Of a stretch of 64,000 nt of DNA, positions 17,651 through 25,772 are shown in pieces. Under the pieces are notes generated by a model, which had not been told where the DNA came from, did no database searches, and saw only the letters and a program-made list of their open reading frames with translations. Positions within the stretch are counted from its first letter, which is position 1. Every line of letters begins with the position of its first letter. This DNA is from Actinacidiphila alni. GTDB lineage: Bacteria; Actinomycetota; Actinomycetes; Streptomycetales; Streptomycetaceae. A program made the translations under genes and the position numbers. Location: the NCBI RefSeq assembly GCF_900112845.1, contig NZ_FONG01000004.1, forward strand, positions 186,001 through 250,000, written 5' to 3'.

Positions 17651-18781
17651 TCAGCTCTCCTGCGTGGGGTGGGGGACGGCGGGTACGGCGGTGACGCGCA
17701 GGTCGGGCCCGAGGCGGGCGACGTCGGTCACGTCGAGCCGCAACGCCTGCGCGAGGGTGCTGATTCCGGCGTCGGCCAGTGCGTGGGGGCCGGCGCCGAG
17801 AAGGACGGGGGCGAGGTAGGCGGTGACGGTGTCGACGGCTCCGGCGGCGACGAAGGCCCCGGCCAGCGTCGGCCCGCCCTCCAGCAGGACCGAGCGCACC
17901 CCGCGGCCGTGCAGTTCGGCGAGCAGCGCGGTCACGTCGAGTCCGGCGCGCTCGCGCCGGCCGTCGGTGTCCGGACCGCCCGTCGCGTACGGCAGCCGTA
18001 CGACATCGACGTCCGGCAGGTGCGCGGTGTCGGCGTCCTTGCCGACGGCGATCAGGGTCGGCGCCGCGTCGTCCAGGACGCGGGCGTCCACGGTGGTGCG
18101 GGCATGGGTGTCGACCACGACGCGCAGCGGCTGGGTGACCCCGTCGATGCCGCGGACCGCCAGGTGCGGGTCGTCGGCCCGCAGGGTGCCGGAGCCGACC
18201 ACGACCGCGTCGGACTCCGCGCGCAGCCGGTGCACATCGGCGCGGGAGTCGGCGGAGCTGATCCAGCGGCTGGTGCCGTCGGCGGCGGCGATCCGGCCGT
18301 CCAGGGTGGCGGCGTACTTCCAGCGCACATACGGGCGGCCGAGGCGTACGGAGGTGAGCCAGGCGATGTTCACGGCCTCGGCCTCGGCCCGCAGCAGGCC
18401 GCCCTCGACGTCGACGCCCGCGGCGCGCAGCGTGGCGGCGCCGCCGGAGGCGGACGGGTTGGGGTCGGCGACGGCGTAGACGACGCGGGCGATTCCGGCC
18501 TCGATCAGTGCCTGGGCGCAGGGGCCGGTCCTGCCGGTGTGGTTGCAGGGCTCCAGCGTCACCAGGGCGGTGCCGCCCCTGGCCCGCTCCCCGGCGGCGA
18601 AGAGCGCGTGCACCTCGGCGTGCGGGCCGCCGGCCCGCTGGTGCCAGCCCTCGCCGACGCGGACGCCTTCGGCATCGAGGATCACACAGCCGACGACCGG
18701 ATTGGGGGCGGTGTCGCCGAGGGCACGGCCGGACAGCGCGACAGCGCGTCGCATCGCGTCGGTTTCCGTGGCGGTGGCCAC
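17651..18781 (-). CDS. ribD: Bifunctional pyrimidine deaminase/reductase
   Basis: Second and third steps of the riboflavin pathway after GTP cyclohydrolase II. 376 residues: N-terminal zinc deaminase (HAE in GGPHAEVHAL and PCNHTGRTGPC zinc site, about 15-150) and C-terminal NADPH reductase (about 155-370; RPYVRWKYAATLDGRIA, LLEGGPTLAGAF). I chose GTG at 18781 because AGGAGG lies 5 nt upstream (18787-18792); an in-frame start at 18961 would fall inside the riboswitch. First gene of the operon. Confidence 0.95.
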   Translation of the reverse strand: MATATETDAMRRAVALSGRALGDTAPNPVVGCVILDAEGVRVGEGWHQRAGGPHAEVHALFAAGERARGGTALVTLEPCNHTGRTGPCAQALIEAGIARVVYAVADPNPSASGGAATLRAAGVDVEGGLLRAEAEAVNIAWLTSVRLGRPYVRWKYAATLDGRIAAADGTSRWISSADSRADVHRLRAESDAVVVGSGTLRADDPHLAVRGIDGVTQPLRVVVDTHARTTVDARVLDDAAPTLIAVGKDADTAHLPDVDVVRLPYATGGPDTDGRRERAGLDVTALLAELHGRGVRSVLLEGGPTLAGAFVAAGAVDTVTAYLAPVLLGAGPHALADAGISTLAQALRLDVTDVARLGPDLRVTAVPAVPHPTQES

Positions 18782-18933
18782 CGGGTCCTCCTGCCTCTTC
18801 GGGCACGGACTCCGGGGCGTGGGATGCAGAGCGGGAAAGCCGCACAGTCGTGTACGCCGGTGACCGGTTCGCGGACCTCGCGCGCGGAGTGCGCACGGCC
18901 GCTGACGGCGGCGTACCCGAGTGAACGCCCGCC
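18782..18933 (-). promoter_or_regulatory. Expression platform of the FMN riboswitch
   Basis: A 152-nt leader segment. It contains GCGCACTCCG (18894-18885), an exact second copy of the 5' P1 strand (19060-19051), so it can compete for the 3' P1 strand AGTGCGC (18940-18934). It also contains GGTCACCGG (18865-18857), which can pair with CCGGTGGCC (18784-18776), the segment holding the ribD GTG start. No U-tract terminator is seen, which points to translational control. Confidence 0.55.
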
Positions 18934-19060
18934 GCGCACTGCCTCCCATCCGGACTTTCACCGTCGGTCCAGGAATTTCACCTGGTCAACCGGCCGCTGG
19001 CTGCGGACGGGTCGCGGACTGTAACCGCCGGTTCGGAATTACACCGACCCCGGAGTGCGC
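18934..19060 (-). promoter_or_regulatory. FMN riboswitch (RFN element)
   Basis: Read on the minus strand, the RFN core motifs appear in order: GGGTCGGTGTAATTCCGAAC, CGGCGGTTACAGTCCGCGAC, CCAGCGGCCGGTTGACCAGG, TGAAATTCCTGGACCGACGG, TGAAAGTCCGGATGGGAGGC. The P1 helix closes with GCGCACT (19060-19054) and AGTGCGC (18940-18934). It binds FMN and lowers expression of ribD-ribE-ribM-ribBA-ribH. A TTGACC at 19083-19078 is a possible -35 but no matching -10 is obvious. Confidence 0.97.
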
Positions 19061-19246
19061 AAACGTCACTGGTACGAGGTCAAGTGTGCCACGCCCGCAC
19101 CCGGCGGTTCCAGGCCACTTCTGTGCGCTGCCTCACACCGGAGCGCGGTTTGCCCCGCCGGTGTCGGAGGGACGGCCGCCGACGGCGCGGCACACCCACG
19201 AGGAGGCCCGCACCCGGAATCAAACTCGCACGGGTGGTGCGGGTGG

Positions 19247-19272
19247 AAAAAAACCCGCGCCGCAGGCGCGGG
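19247..19272 (-). terminator. Intrinsic terminator of the ROK regulator gene
   Basis: On the minus strand an 8-bp GC stem with a short loop (19272-19254) is followed directly by seven U residues (19253-19247), 10 bp past the ROK stop. This is one of the few U-tract terminators in the window. Confidence 0.9.
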
Positions 19273-19281
19273 GCGCCGGGG

Positions 19282-20481
19282 TCACCCCGCGGGAGCGAAC
19301 ACCGCGTCCTGGGCGGCGTCCGTCGCCGTGAGGACGGCGCCGCGCAGGACCGCGCCGCCGGGGACGGCGCTGGCCCGTACCAGGGTCGGCAGCGGCGAGA
19401 TCCGCCCGAGCCGCTCGGCGACGAGCTCGGCGAGGGCCGCGCCCCCGGCCCGCCCGACCTCCCCGGCGAGCACGATCTGCCCGGGATCGAGCACGGCGCA
19501 GATCGCGGCGGCCCCGGCCGCGATCCGGGTGGCCAGTTCGGCGAGAAAACCGTCCGCCCCGGCGGCGAGCGCGGCCCGCACCGCGGCGGCGGCGCCGTCG
19601 GCGTCGTCACCCCCGTCGAAAGCGACCCCGTGCTCGCGCGCGAGCACGCACAGCGCGCGGCTGCCGACCAGCCCGTGGTATCCGTTGTCGCAGTCGGTGG
19701 CGGTCGGCAGCTCAGGCGTGCCGAGCCGCGGCAGGAAGCCGACCTCGCCCGCACCGCCGGAGGCCCCGCGCCGCAGGCGGCCGTCGAGCACCACGGCGGC
19801 GCCGACCCCGCCCCCGATCCAGAGCAGCACGAAGGTGTCGTCGTGCCGTGCGGCCCCGACCCGCTGCTCGGCGACCGCGGCGAGATTGACCTCGTTCTCC
19901 AGCAGGACGGGCACCGCGAGCCGGGAGCGCACCTCGTCGACGAGGTGGCCGTGCCAGGCGGGCAGCGCGTCGGAGGCGCGCAGCCGCCCGGTGCCGGGAT
20001 CGACGAGTCCGGGCGCGCCGACGGCCACGGTGTGCAGCGCCGTGGCGCCCGCGCCGCGGACGGCGCCGCGCAGCAGTTCCAGGCCGTCCTCGACGATCCG
20101 CGCCGGGTCGGCGCCGTCCGGCACCGGCAGTTCGGCACGGGCGACGGTACGGCCGAGCAGGTCGGCGATCTCCACCGCGATGCGCTCGATGCGGATATCG
20201 AGCCCGGCGACGTACGCGCGGTCGGCGACGATGCCGTACACCCGGGCGTTGGGCCCGCGTCTGGCCTCGCCCGCCTCGCCGACCACCTCGATCAGCCCGG
20301 AGTCCTGGAGCCGTTCGACGAGATCGGCGACGCTCGGCCGGGACATCCCGGTGAGTTCCTTCAACTGCCCTGCGGTGAGCGGCCCTTCCTGCTGGAGCAG
20401 GCGCAGGGCGAGCCGGTCGTTGATGGCGCGTGCGGTGCGCGGTGACGCGTTGCGGCCCGGGAGCGCGCGGGTGACGGTCAT
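19282..20481 (-). CDS. ROK-family transcriptional regulator
   Basis: Sugar-responsive repressor type, 399 residues: winged helix-turn-helix at about 25-75 (GPLTAGQLKELTGMSRPSV) and a ROK sugar-kinase-like domain (about 90-390). The usual ROK zinc motif CxCGxxGC is absent; the corresponding segment reads TDCDNGYHGLVG, so this is a regulator without the classical metal site and probably without kinase activity. It is divergent from an MFS transporter, and a palindrome overlaps that promoter, suggesting the transporter is its target. Confidence 0.9.
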   Translation of the reverse strand: MTVTRALPGRNASPRTARAINDRLALRLLQQEGPLTAGQLKELTGMSRPSVADLVERLQDSGLIEVVGEAGEARRGPNARVYGIVADRAYVAGLDIRIERIAVEIADLLGRTVARAELPVPDGADPARIVEDGLELLRGAVRGAGATALHTVAVGAPGLVDPGTGRLRASDALPAWHGHLVDEVRSRLAVPVLLENEVNLAAVAEQRVGAARHDDTFVLLWIGGGVGAAVVLDGRLRRGASGGAGEVGFLPRLGTPELPTATDCDNGYHGLVGSRALCVLAREHGVAFDGGDDADGAAAAVRAALAAGADGFLAELATRIAAGAAAICAVLDPGQIVLAGEVGRAGGAALAELVAERLGRISPLPTLVRASAVPGGAVLRGAVLTATDAAQDAVFAPAG

Positions 20482-20601
20482 GCGGTGGATCCTTCCAGAC
20501 CGGGCCGGCGGGCCCGTACGCCGTACGGCCTCGGCGTGGTCGGGCGCGTCCGGGGCGGCGCCCGCTCCGGGCGGGCCGGGGGCGGGCCGCCGGATAACCC
20601 C

Positions 20602-20630
20602 TTAACTTTCAGGGAGCCTTACTGATAGTT
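20602..20630. promoter_or_regulatory. Promoter of the MFS gene with embedded inverted repeat
   Basis: TTAACT (20602-20607) and GATAGT (20624-20629), 16 bp apart, form a promoter ending 9 nt before the ATG. AACTTTCAG (20604-20612) and CTGATAGTT (20622-20630) form an inverted repeat (8 of 9) overlapping both boxes: a candidate operator for the divergent ROK regulator. No ribosome site precedes the ATG, so the leader is very short or absent. Confidence 0.55.
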
Positions 20631-20638
20631 TACGCGCC

Positions 20639-21904
20639 ATGAAGAGCGCTGCCGCCGGGGAGGCGGCTTCCTCGGGGGGCGACCGGGCGCGGCGGGTCCG
20701 CAGGGCCCATCTGGCGATCGCCGTCGCCTTCGCCGTGCACGGCGCGGCCAGCGGCACCTTCGCCACCCGTATCCCCTGGATCAAGGACCATCTGGATCTC
20801 GGCCCCGGCGCGCTCGGCCTGGCGCTGGCCTGCCCGGCCATCGGCTCGTCGCTGATGATGCCGCTCGCGGGCCGGCTGATGCACCGGCTCGGCTCGCGCA
20901 CCGCGCTGCGCGTGCTGCTCGGTCTGTGGACGGCGGTGCTGGCGCTGCCCGCGCTGGCCCCCGGACTGCCGTGGCTGTGCCTGACGCTGCTCGCCTTCGG
21001 CGCCAGTGCCGGCATGGCGGACGTGGTGATGAACGCCCTCGGCATCGAGGTGGAGCAGCGCAAGGGCAAGTCGATCATGTCGGGGCTGCACGGCATGTGG
21101 AGCGTCGGCACCCTGATCGGCGCGGCGATCGGTGTGCCGGCGGCGCACGCGGGCCTCGACGGCCGGATCCACCTGGGTGCGATGGCGGCGCTGCTGCTGG
21201 TGGCGAGTTATGTGGTCTGCGCCTGGGTGCCGGACGTCCACCCCGAGGCGGGTGAGGACGCGCCGCCGCGGTTCGCGCTGCCGCCGCGCGCCGCGCTGGT
21301 GATCGGGGCGATCGGGTTCTGCGGGGTGTTCGCCGAGGGCGGCAGTTCCGACTGGTGCGCGGTCTATCTGCGGGATGTGGCCGGAGCCTCGCCGGGCGTG
21401 GCGGCGGTGGCGTACACCGCGTTCTCCTGCACGATGGCGACCGCCCGGCTGCTCGGCGACCTCGCGGTGCGGCGGCTCGGCGCGGTGACCACGCTGCGCT
21501 CCGGCGGGGTGCTGGCCACCTGCGGCGGGCTGCTGGTGGTGCTCTCGCACGCGCCCGCCCCGGCCATCGCGGGGTTCGCGCTGCTGGGCATCGGGATATC
21601 CGTGGTGGTGCCGCTGTGCTTCGCCGCGGCCGGGCGGAGCGGCCCCAATCCGAGCCAGGCGATCGCGGGCGTCGCCACCGTCACGTACACCTCGGGGCTG
21701 GTGGCACCGGCGGCGATCGGCGGTATCGCGGGCGCCAGTTCGCTGACCGTGTCCTTCGCCCTGGTCACCGTGCTCACCCTGGGGCTGGTGCTCGGCGCCG
21801 GTGTCGTACGCCCGCGGCCGGTCGCGGGCGGCGGCGAAGTGGCCGGTGCGCAGGGCGCCGCGCGGGGTGTCCCTGCCGCGACCGCGGATGTCACCGCCGA
21901 CTGA
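20639..21904 (+). CDS. MFS transporter
   Basis: Major facilitator of 421 residues with about 12 hydrophobic segments, the inter-helix 2-3 motif LAGRLMHRLGSRTAL, and overall similarity to the YbjJ/FucP-like subgroup. Substrate unknown; a sugar or sugar derivative is plausible given the divergent ROK regulator. The C-terminus is a short Gly/Ala-rich tail. Followed by a strong hairpin terminator. Confidence 0.88.
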   Translation: MKSAAAGEAASSGGDRARRVRRAHLAIAVAFAVHGAASGTFATRIPWIKDHLDLGPGALGLALACPAIGSSLMMPLAGRLMHRLGSRTALRVLLGLWTAVLALPALAPGLPWLCLTLLAFGASAGMADVVMNALGIEVEQRKGKSIMSGLHGMWSVGTLIGAAIGVPAAHAGLDGRIHLGAMAALLLVASYVVCAWVPDVHPEAGEDAPPRFALPPRAALVIGAIGFCGVFAEGGSSDWCAVYLRDVAGASPGVAAVAYTAFSCTMATARLLGDLAVRRLGAVTTLRSGGVLATCGGLLVVLSHAPAPAIAGFALLGIGISVVVPLCFAAAGRSGPNPSQAIAGVATVTYTSGLVAPAAIGGIAGASSLTVSFALVTVLTLGLVLGAGVVRPRPVAGGGEVAGAQGAARGVPAATADVTAD

Positions 21905-21980
21905 CACGCGAACCGGGAGGCGCGGAACGGGAGCGGCGGAACGGTCCGGGCGGACCGTCGGGCTCCTCGGCGCACGATGA

Positions 21981-22017
21981 TCCGGCGGGCACGCACGGGG
22001 GATTCGTGCCCGCCGGA
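21981..22017. terminator. Hairpin after the MFS gene
   Basis: Perfect 13-bp stem (21981-21993 / 22005-22017) with an 11-nt loop in the 309-bp gap between the convergent MFS and MmyB-like genes. Nothing else recognisable lies in this gap. Confidence 0.75.
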
Positions 22018-22213
22018 CCGTGTCTTCACGTTAGCGGGCCTTGACCATCGGTTGGGCCGGCTGAGAGGCAAATGATGCCGCGGGAATACGCCATGGCACA
22101 GGCGCGCCGCCATGCCCTTGCGTAGCCGCCATCGCCCGTATGTACGACGGGAGTTGACGCGTGACGGTCACGTTTTCCGGGGCGCCCAACGCGGCCCCGC
22201 TCCGGGGCCGCCG

Positions 22214-23056
22214 TCAGGCCGTGGTGAGGTCCTGGAGGCCCACCACGCGCAGCAGCCGCAGTCGTTCGTACGCGTCGCCGCCCGGCGGCGCGCTGTACAC
22301 GATCAGCCGCTGGTCGTGCCCGGCGCCGGAGAGTTCCTCGCGGTCCAGGGCCAGTTCGCCGACCACCGGGTGCAGGACGCGTACGGCGTCGGGTCCTTGC
22401 TCGGCGCTGCCGGCCTCGTCCCACAGCCGGGTGAACAGCGCGTCCGCCGCCCGCATTTCGGCGGCGAGCGCGGCGGGGCGCGGGTCGTCGGGCCGGTCCG
22501 CGAGCGCGGCGCGCAGCCGGGCGACATGGCCGCGCGCCAGCCGCTCCCGGTCCCGCGCGGGGAACAGCGCGCGCGTCGCGTCGTCGGTGAACAGCAGCCG
22601 CAGTACGTTGCGCCGCGCGGGCGGCAGTCCGGACAGGTCGCCGAGCAGCGCGTCGGCCATCGTGTTGCGGGCGAGGACGCCGCCGAGGTCGTCGACCACT
22701 TGGGCGGGTGTGTCGTGCAGCCGGTCCAGGACCAGCAGCAGCCCAGGCCGGATGTGACCGGAGTCCCGGTGCTCGCGCGGTGGCTCCTCGCCGGACAGCA
22801 GGAACAGCCGGTCCCGGTCCGCGGCGGGCAGCCGCAGCGCGCGGGCCAGCGCGGCGAGCATGTGCCGCGACGGCCGCGGCGCACGGCCCTGTTCGAGACG
22901 CGCGTAGTAGTCCGCCGACATCCCGGCGAGCCGGGCGACCTCCTCGCGGCGCAGGCCCGGGGTGCGGCGCCTGGCGCCCTCGGCGAGGCCCACGTCGGCG
23001 GGGGTGAGGCGGGCACGGCCGCGGCGCAGGAAGGCGGCCAGTTCGGGTCGGTTCAC
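22214..23056 (-). CDS. XRE-family regulator with MmyB-like ligand domain
   Basis: DNA-binding regulator of 280 residues: an N-terminal HTH_31/XRE domain (GLRREEVARLAGMSADYYARLEQGR, in two parts, about 34-58) and an MmyB-like PAS-type ligand-binding domain (about 105-270), a family very common in Streptomyces and often next to oxidoreductase genes. The start GTG at 23056 gives the typical MNRPELAAFLRRGRARL opening; a longer frame to 23239 has no family similarity. The ribosome site is not well spaced, so the start is less certain than the family. Confidence 0.88.
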   Translation of the reverse strand: MNRPELAAFLRRGRARLTPADVGLAEGARRRTPGLRREEVARLAGMSADYYARLEQGRAPRPSRHMLAALARALRLPAADRDRLFLLSGEEPPREHRDSGHIRPGLLLVLDRLHDTPAQVVDDLGGVLARNTMADALLGDLSGLPPARRNVLRLLFTDDATRALFPARDRERLARGHVARLRAALADRPDDPRPAALAAEMRAADALFTRLWDEAGSAEQGPDAVRVLHPVVGELALDREELSGAGHDQRLIVYSAPPGGDAYERLRLLRVVGLQDLTTA

Positions 23057-23256
23057 CTCTCCAGCATGCGTCGGCGGGGCGCCGCTATCCAGGCGGTGCC
23101 GCTCCCCGTATCGACCAACTCGTATCGCCCGTCCCGCACCGGCCGCTCCCCCACCGATCCGTACCGGCCGCTCCCCTGCCGCCCGCCGGCCTCGTACGGG
23201 TGGCCGTGCCCGCGCGCCGCGGGCCGGCCGCCGGAGCACGGGAGGACGCTGGGCGG

Positions 23257-24099
23257 ATGGACTCAGCAGGAGCGGGCACAGCGGCCGTGGGCGCCGTCGC
23301 GGACCGCATGCGGCGCCTGACCGCCGGGCTGCCGCCCGGTGACGGGGTGGCGGTGTTCACCTCGGTGTACGTGGAGGTCACCGGCGAGGTGGCGGGCCGG
23401 CTGGCGGCCGGGGGCTTCGCGGACAGTGCGATGGCGGCGGAGCTGGCGGTGCGGTTCGCGGGCCGCTATCTGGCCGCCGTGGAGGACGACGCGCGGGGCC
23501 GCGAGGTCCCGGCCTGCTGGCGTCCGCTGCTGCGGATGCGCGCCCATCGCGACATCCATCCGGTGCAGTTCGCGCTCGCCGGGATCAACGCCCATGTCGG
23601 CCACGACCTGGCGCTTGCCGTGGTCGACACCGCCCGGGCCACGGGCGCGGAACCGGCCGCGCTCGCGGCCGACTTCGACCGTGTCGGGGAGATCCTGACC
23701 GATATCGAGATGCGGGTGCGCGAGGCCCTGATGCCGGGCCCCGACCTGCTGGACCTCGCCGATCCGCTGACGCACATCGTCGGCTCGTGGAGTCTGGACC
23801 GGGCGCGGGACGCGGCCTGGGCGGCGGCCCGTCTGCTGTGGGCGCTGCGCGGCGCGGACGACGCCTACGCCGAGTGCGTGGTCCGGCTGGACGCGGGCGT
23901 CGGCCTGATCGGCCGCTTCCTGCTCACTCCGGTGCGCCGCCGCCGGCCGGCACTGGGAAGGCCGGTGCCGGAAAGCCCGGTGCCGGAAAGGCCGGTGCCG
24001 GAAAGGCCGGTGCCGGAAAGGCCGACACCGAAAAGGCGGGTGACGGAAAGGCCGGGGTGTCAGTCCTCCGGCAGCAATACGGGCGCGATCTCGTCGTAG
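23257..24099 (+). CDS. DUF5995 family protein with repeat-encoded tail
   Basis: Protein of 280 residues, conserved in actinobacteria, function unknown (DUF5995). The helical core (about 15-220) has His-rich segments (MRAHRDIHPVQFALAGINAHVGHDLA) that look like a metal or haem site; written in two parts this is RMRAHRDIHPV and GINAHVGHDL. ATG at 23257 follows GGAGG at 23241. The last 45 residues are RPVPE-type pentapeptide repeats from a 15-bp DNA repeat, and the gene end overlaps the convergent amine oxidase gene by 40 bp. Confidence 0.75.
   Translation: MDSAGAGTAAVGAVADRMRRLTAGLPPGDGVAVFTSVYVEVTGEVAGRLAAGGFADSAMAAELAVRFAGRYLAAVEDDARGREVPACWRPLLRMRAHRDIHPVQFALAGINAHVGHDLALAVVDTARATGAEPAALAADFDRVGEILTDIEMRVREALMPGPDLLDLADPLTHIVGSWSLDRARDAAWAAARLLWALRGADDAYAECVVRLDAGVGLIGRFLLTPVRRRRPALGRPVPESPVPERPVPERPVPERPTPKRRVTERPGCQSSGSNTGAISS
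23956..24060. repeat. 15-bp minisatellite inside the DUF5995 gene
   Basis: Seven head-to-tail 15-bp units of the form GAAAGGCCGGTGCCG (units at 23956, 23971, 23986, 24001, 24016, 24031, 24046); units 3 and 4 are identical and the last three diverge. It encodes an R-P-V-P-E repeat and ends at the stop codon of the convergent gene. Confidence 0.9.
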
Positions 24100-25772
24100 C
24101 GGTCGCCGGGGCCTGGATTGAGCGGGTCGGTGGCGCCGCCGAAGTGCCGCATGACGCCCCACACCGCGTTCAGCGCGGTCTGCACGGCGCCCTCGGCCCA
24201 GCCCGCGGTCCAGGAGATGTCGTCGCCCGCCAGGAACAGGCCGCGCTTGTCGGCGGGCAGCCGGTCCTGCATGAAGTGGGTGAACAGCCGCCGCTGGTAG
24301 CGGTAGTGGCCGGGCAGATTGGCCTTGAAGGCGCCCATGAACCAGGGCTCGTTCTCCCAGGACACCGTCACCGGATTGCCGATGATGTGCTTCCTGATGT
24401 CGACACCCGGATAGATCTCGCCGAGCGACTTCAGCATGACCTCCATCCGCTCGTGGGCGCTCAGCGGCAGCCATTTGAGGCTGTCGTCGCACCAGGTGTA
24501 CGACAGGCAGATCGCGGCGGGCCGGTCGGGGCCGTCGTCCAGCAGGTAGGTGCCGCGGGTCATCCGGTCGGTGAGCGTCATCGACATCGTGTCGCGGCCG
24601 GTGCGCGGGTCCTTGTCCAGCCAGAAGGGCCGGTCCACGGGCACGAAGAGCTTGCTGGACTCCATGTAGTGGGTCCGCTCCATCGCCGTCCAGTGGTCGA
24701 TCGGGAAGAGCGCGTCGTCGCAGGCGATCTTCGACAGCAGCAGCCAGCTCTGGGCGGTGAAGACGGCGGCGCGGTACGTACGGATGTCGCCGGAGACGTC
24801 GGTGACGGTGATCCGGTTGCCGGCGGTGCGGTGCAGCCCGGTGACGGCCGGGCGCGGCTCGCCGCCGCGCGCTTCGTGCAGCGAGCGCAGAGAGGTGCCG
24901 CGCGGCCAGTGCACGGTCTTGTCCGGCTCGCGTTCCCACAGCCGCAGCGGCAGTTGCTGCGAGCCGCCGACGATGCCGCGGTGGTCGTCGTCCGCGCCGG
25001 TGTAGACGACCCGCAGGATCTCCAGGATGGAGTTGGGGAAGTCGGTGTCCCAGCCGCCGGTGCCGAAGCCGACCTGGCCGAAGATCTCCCGGTGCCGGAA
25101 GGACCGGAAGGCCGGGGAGTCGCACAGGAAGCCATAGAAGGTCTGGTTGTCGAGCTTCTCGACCAGCGCGGACCAGATGGCCCGGATGGCGGGGATGTCG
25201 CGCTCGCGCAGCGCCCGCTGCATCGCGGAGAAGTCGGCGCCGTCCTCCAGGCAGGCGTTCCAGGCGTGCATCACCTGGTGGTAGATCTCCGGCAGGTCGT
25301 CCACCGAAGTGGCGTAGTGCGTCTCGCCCTTGAGGTCGACGACGGTCGACGGGGTGCCGGGCGCCAGCGGGTTGGGGAACGGCCGGGTCTCCAGGCCGAC
25401 GAGGTCCACGTAGTGCTGGAAGGCGGTGGAGGACGGCGGGAAGCGCATCGCGCCCAGTTCGGCGGTGAGTGCGGGGTCGCAGCCGTCGAAGCCGACCGTA
25501 CGCAGCCGGCCGCCGATCCGGTCGGCCTCGTACACCACGGGCTTCAGGCCCATCTTCATCAGCTCGTACGCGGTGACGATGCCGGACAGGCCACCGCCGA
25601 TGACCGCGACCTCGGTGCCGTGCTCGGTCGCCGGTATCGCGCCGAGGCCGGCGGGGTGGGCCAGGAAGTCGTCGTAGGCGTAGGGGAAGTCCGGCCCGAA
25701 CATGGTGATGGGCGGCTGCGCCTGGGCCTGCGCGTGCTGCTCGTCGTGGACGGCGGTGGGCACGGACGTCAT
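24060..25772 (-). CDS. FAD-dependent amine/amino-acid oxidase or monooxygenase
   Basis: Flavin monoamine oxidase superfamily protein, 570 residues. The FAD dinucleotide-binding motif VIGGGLSGIVTAYE starts near residue 57, followed by EADRIGGRLRT and a C-terminal flavin-contact region (LFLAGDDISWTAGWAEGAVQTALNA, in two stretches near 510-535). Length and the N-terminal extension (PPITMFGPDFPYAYDDFL) resemble L-amino-acid oxidases and tryptophan/phenylalanine 2-monooxygenases. Its ATG overlaps the stop of an upstream carbon-nitrogen hydrolase, so oxidation to an amide followed by amide hydrolysis is an attractive but unproven reading. No signal peptide. Confidence 0.85.
   Translation of the reverse strand: MTSVPTAVHDEQHAQAQAQPPITMFGPDFPYAYDDFLAHPAGLGAIPATEHGTEVAVIGGGLSGIVTAYELMKMGLKPVVYEADRIGGRLRTVGFDGCDPALTAELGAMRFPPSSTAFQHYVDLVGLETRPFPNPLAPGTPSTVVDLKGETHYATSVDDLPEIYHQVMHAWNACLEDGADFSAMQRALRERDIPAIRAIWSALVEKLDNQTFYGFLCDSPAFRSFRHREIFGQVGFGTGGWDTDFPNSILEILRVVYTGADDDHRGIVGGSQQLPLRLWEREPDKTVHWPRGTSLRSLHEARGGEPRPAVTGLHRTAGNRITVTDVSGDIRTYRAAVFTAQSWLLLSKIACDDALFPIDHWTAMERTHYMESSKLFVPVDRPFWLDKDPRTGRDTMSMTLTDRMTRGTYLLDDGPDRPAAICLSYTWCDDSLKWLPLSAHERMEVMLKSLGEIYPGVDIRKHIIGNPVTVSWENEPWFMGAFKANLPGHYRYQRRLFTHFMQDRLPADKRGLFLAGDDISWTAGWAEGAVQTALNAVWGVMRHFGGATDPLNPGPGDRYDEIAPVLLPED

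Noticed and set aside
23956..24060. CRISPR array
   Set aside because: The repeats are 15 bp, contiguous without spacers and in frame inside a gene: a minisatellite.
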